Assembly (NCBI GenBank): GCA_015655565.1 | Contig: JAATEU010000432.1 | Coordinates: forward strand, 1-7,795 | DNA length: 7,795 nt | Source: Clostridiales bacterium | GTDB taxonomy: Bacteria; Bacillota; Clostridia; Lachnospirales; Lachnospiraceae | Reading direction: 5' to 3' | Shown here: piece after piece, positions 5,923 to 7,795 of the stretch | Numbering within the stretch: the first letter of the stretch is position 1 | How the letters are laid out: every line of letters begins with the position of its first letter | Made by a program: the position numbers and the translations under genes | The notes under the pieces: generated by a model | The model's input: only the letters and a program-made list of their open reading frames with translations | What the model was told of the DNA's origin: nothing | Databases searched by the model: none

Positions 5923-6732
5923 TCATTGAACTAAATCCTCTAACGCTCCAAAAGTATATCCCATCTCCTTCCACTTCGTTAGTAACTCATCTAAAATTTC
6001 AGAATTTGTCTTTGACGTACAATGAAGGAGAACGATTGCACCCGGGTGAATTCTACCTAATAGCTTTTTAAATGCTTCTTCTTTCGTAGGCTGTTTGTCA
6101 TTATACCAATCTACATAGGCAAGGCTCCAAAAAAAGGTCTTATATCCCAGCTCTTTCGCCATTTTCAAGTTATCCTCACTAAATTTCCCCTGAGGCGGCC
6201 GATAATATTTTATCATTTTTTGTCCTGTAGTATCTTCATAAACTTTCTCTAACGCCTCAAGTTCTTTACGAAAAGCTTCCATTGTAGAAATATTAGACAT
6301 ATTCGGATGAGTGGATGTATGGTTTGCCACATGATGTCCTTCTGCTATCATTCGTTTCACCAGGTCAGGACTTGTTGTTATAAAATTGCCCACCAGAAAA
6401 AAAGTTACCGATACATTATGCTTTTTTAATGCATCAAGTATCGCAGTAGTATATCCATTTTCATATCCTGCATCAAAAGTTAAATATATAACCTTCTTAC
6501 TTGTATCTCCAATATAGTAGGCATCATATTGTTTTAATTCATCTGCCGTTGCATTTGCTGCCGGCGGCTGACCTTCCGCAGAAAATCCAAGACCCCAGTT
6601 TTCTTCACCCGCTTCCAGCAATATATCTCTCTCATAAGCATTCACTAACATTGCAATTCCGCCGCCTAAAAAATAAATAAATGCAAGTAAAAAAATATAC
6701 ATTATTATTTTTCTGTAATTTATCCGTCTCAT
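5923..6732 (-). CDS. pdaA: PdaA-type polysaccharide deacetylase (spore cortex muramic-delta-lactam formation)
   Basis: This enzyme (269 aa) removes the N-acetyl group from muramic acid residues lacking their peptide, a step toward the muramic-delta-lactam of spore cortex peptidoglycan. That role is known from Bacillus PdaA and inferred here. An N-terminal membrane anchor spans about residues 9-31. The NodB-type domain covers about 80-268. It shows motif 1 TFDAGYENG (85-93), motif 2 NHTSTHPNM (137-145) with metal ligands His138 and His142, motif 3 RPPQGKFS (178-185), WSLAYVDW (202-209) and the final LLH (235-237). YENG, the VDW segment and the length mark the PdaA subfamily (Bacillus PdaA is about 263 aa). 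Motif 1 has Ala where classical deacetylases have a second Asp and Bacillus PdaA has Asn. The start at 6732 is preferred because GGAG (6742-6739) lies 6 nt upstream. A GTG at 6747 would add five residues. Its presence argues for an endospore former. Confidence 0.88.
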   Translation of the reverse strand: MRRINYRKIIMYIFLLAFIYFLGGGIAMLVNAYERDILLEAGEENWGLGFSAEGQPPAANATADELKQYDAYYIGDTSKKVIYLTFDAGYENGYTTAILDALKKHNVSVTFFLVGNFITTSPDLVKRMIAEGHHVANHTSTHPNMSNISTMEAFRKELEALEKVYEDTTGQKMIKYYRPPQGKFSEDNLKMAKELGYKTFFWSLAYVDWYNDKQPTKEEAFKKLLGRIHPGAIVLLHCTSKTNSEILDELLTKWKEMGYTFGALEDLVQ

Positions 6733-6960
6733 AATAAACTCCAACACCTTATTATTAAAATATATTTCATGGAGTTCCTGGTCATTCCTGTATATATTGT
6801 CCTTTTTATTATTTTTTTAATGCCATTCTTAAACTGATTAATAAGTCCGAAAGGATTGTACTCCGACAAAATTTAAGACTATGCATCTTCTTGAATATTG
6901 TCCCAAAACAAAGTTAATTTCCAAATCGTTCCAAGTTATTACTGTATTTATATCCCATTA
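6733..6960. other. intergenic region between pdaA and the SF0329-type gene
   Basis: About 230 bp of AT-rich DNA without a supported gene. It must hold the pdaA promoter and any terminator of the SF0329-type gene. On the minus strand, CAATATA (complement of 6793-6799) fits a forespore sigma-G-like -10, but no matching -35 lies at the expected spacing. No convincing hairpin with a T-run was found. Confidence 0.4.
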
Positions 6961-7530
6961 TCACAGTGTACTGCGGCGCAGTTCATAAAAATATTGCACA
7001 ATGGGATGTTTCAATTTCATCTTCTCCTCCATGCTTAAAATCCGCTTTTTCCCAACACGTCTATCTATCAAAGCGAATATATTTAACAGAATGTCCTTAC
7101 TCTCCAGACTCTCATCTATAGAACCGGATAAAAAAACATTTGCAGCAGAATAAAAATCCGATTTACTTAATATTGCCTGTGCTTCCAGCATTTCTTTTGC
7201 ATAGACAGCTATTTTGCGGTTCCGTGCAATCACGGCCAGCCGTTCTTCAGGTACTGTCCCGCCAATATCTTTTCTGACCATTTCAAGGTCTTCTTTACAG
7301 ACCGGAATTGGAATCTTCTGATCATTCTTTATTTCCTGCTCCGACTGATACCACCGAATCGTGGCAGTCGCATCACTCATATTAAAGACTTCCTTTTTAT
7401 CCACCGTAATATAGCACTGCCCCGCTTTATCCGGAATATAGCGGTAGCCGGCAGCACGGTATTCCACTCTCCCTGCCAGTGCAATACAGAGAAAACTCTC
7501 CAGATTTTGTTTCACTTTACTCCAGACCAT
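6961..7530 (-). CDS. SF0329-type hypothetical protein
   Basis: This uncharacterised protein (189 aa from the chosen start) has no signal peptide or membrane helix and is probably cytoplasmic. I recognise the layout of the SF0329-family hypotheticals found in Firmicutes: an opening WSKVKQNLESFLC, then GRVEYRAAGYRYIPDKAG and CYITVDKKEVFNMSD with alternating strands. The second half is helical, with DILLNIFALIDRRVGKKRI and a closing HPIVQYFYELRRSTL. No catalytic motif is evident, and the function is unknown. Three in-frame ATGs exist (7590, 7563, 7530). I choose 7530 because relatives begin at the WSK segment and because the upstream gene's stop lies at 7538, only 7 nt away. However, AAAGGA is 13 nt upstream, longer than ideal, whereas the 7590 ATG has AAGG at closer spacing. 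The tight spacing suggests cotranscription with the gene entering from the right. Confidence 0.75.
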   Translation of the reverse strand: MVWSKVKQNLESFLCIALAGRVEYRAAGYRYIPDKAGQCYITVDKKEVFNMSDATATIRWYQSEQEIKNDQKIPIPVCKEDLEMVRKDIGGTVPEERLAVIARNRKIAVYAKEMLEAQAILSKSDFYSAANVFLSGSIDESLESKDILLNIFALIDRRVGKKRILSMEEKMKLKHPIVQYFYELRRSTL

Positions 7531-7537
7531 ATATTCA

Positions 7538-7795
7538 CTATTGTCCTTTACGCATATATACATTTCTCTTTTTTGCACTGCCTGTATCATTTTTACCTTG
7601 TTCTTTTCTATTGGTATAACTCTTTTTTTCTTTTAAGGTACCATCCACAGTCATCCGAAACTTTTTCTTTTCTGTTTGTACCTTTTTGAAAGATTCCTGT
7701 CTGCCTGATGTAGTTTTTTTAGCTGGGGTTGTATTAAGCAGCAGGTAAGGGTGATCTTTTACCTCCGTAATACGTTTTCCAATTAATCTTTCTAT
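7538..7795 (-). CDS. C-terminal tail of a gene entering from the right edge, probably a DEAD-box RNA helicase
   Basis: An open frame of 85 codons runs in from the right edge on the minus strand and stops at TAG (7538-7540). The first residues, IERLIGKRITEVKDHPYLL, resemble the end of the RecA-like domain 2 of RhlE-type DEAD-box helicases, where an IEkLIGkkI...HP segment closes the fold. The remaining 65 or so residues are rich in Lys, Arg, Thr, Gln and Ser, as in the basic RNA-binding tails of these helicases. No helicase motif is in the window because the core lies beyond the edge, so the family call rests on one short segment and on composition. The frame overlaps the first 53 nt of the longest possible reading of the SF0329-type gene, which favours the shorter start for that gene. 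Confidence 0.55.
   Translation of the reverse strand: MERLIGKRITEVKDHPYLLLNTTPAKKTTSGRQESFKKVQTEKKKFRMTVDGTLKEKKSYTNRKEQGKNDTGSAKKRNVYMRKGQ

Noticed and set aside
6793..6830. Sigma-G-type promoter for pdaA
   Set aside because: CAATATA fits the forespore -10, but the best -35-like element (GCATT) sits about 19 bp away and lacks the expected final purine, so the match is too weak to annotate.
7507..7689. 60-codon plus-strand frame
   Set aside because: It is opposite the SF0329-type gene and the helicase-like tail, has biased hydrophobic and aromatic composition typical of antisense to Lys/Glu-rich coding DNA, and lacks a ribosome site.

Overview
The window looks like a chromosomal segment from a low-to-moderate GC, endospore-forming member of the Clostridia, most likely a Lachnospiraceae-type organism. 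The clues are a PdaA-type spore-cortex deacetylase, strong AGGAG ribosome binding sites, an SF0329-type hypothetical protein, a clostridial-style Fur/Zur regulator and a cobalamin-controlled FecCD-type transporter. This placement is inferred from gene content and was not tested by database search. There are no rRNA, tRNA, CRISPR or intact mobile-element features.

Left edge (1-530): the C-terminal half of a GT1/MGT-type glycosyltransferase, cut by the window edge. Positions 531-1183 hold no protein gene but are dense in regulation: a good promoter (TTGCAA, 17 bp, TATAAT), a cobalamin riboswitch aptamer (about 704-950) closed by a perfect 8-bp P1 stem and carrying a conserved core and B12 box, a set of hairpins, and a short intrinsic terminator (1107-1127) just before the next gene.

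Positions 1184-4124 are a three-gene plus-strand operon: a lipoprotein substrate-binding protein, a FecCD/BtuC permease and an ATPase, with a 14-nt gap and then a 1-nt overlap. From the proteins alone this would be called an iron-siderophore transporter. The riboswitch makes vitamin B12 or another corrinoid the better substrate call.

Positions 4258-4966 hold a minus-strand Fur-family (probably Zur-like) regulator that starts with TTG. Its AT-rich promoter region carries inverted repeats. Diverging from it is a 41-codon plus-strand remnant with the GCxCC motif of COG0523/CobW zinc-chaperone GTPases. The remnant has lost the Walker A and everything after the cysteine motif, and it runs into the 3' end of the next gene.

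Positions 4946-6732 are a minus-strand cluster: pdaA, a tiny and possibly frameshifted ORF, then an alpha/beta hydrolase. Positions 6961-7795 hold an SF0329-type hypothetical protein placed just after the C-terminal tail of a gene entering from the right edge, which resembles the end of a DEAD-box RNA helicase.

No wholly new system is evident. The points most worth following up are the B12 riboswitch and its long expression platform, the truncated COG0523 gene beside a Zur-like regulator, an 8-5-8 perfect palindrome within that remnant, and the candidate one-base deletion in the small gene between pdaA and the hydrolase.
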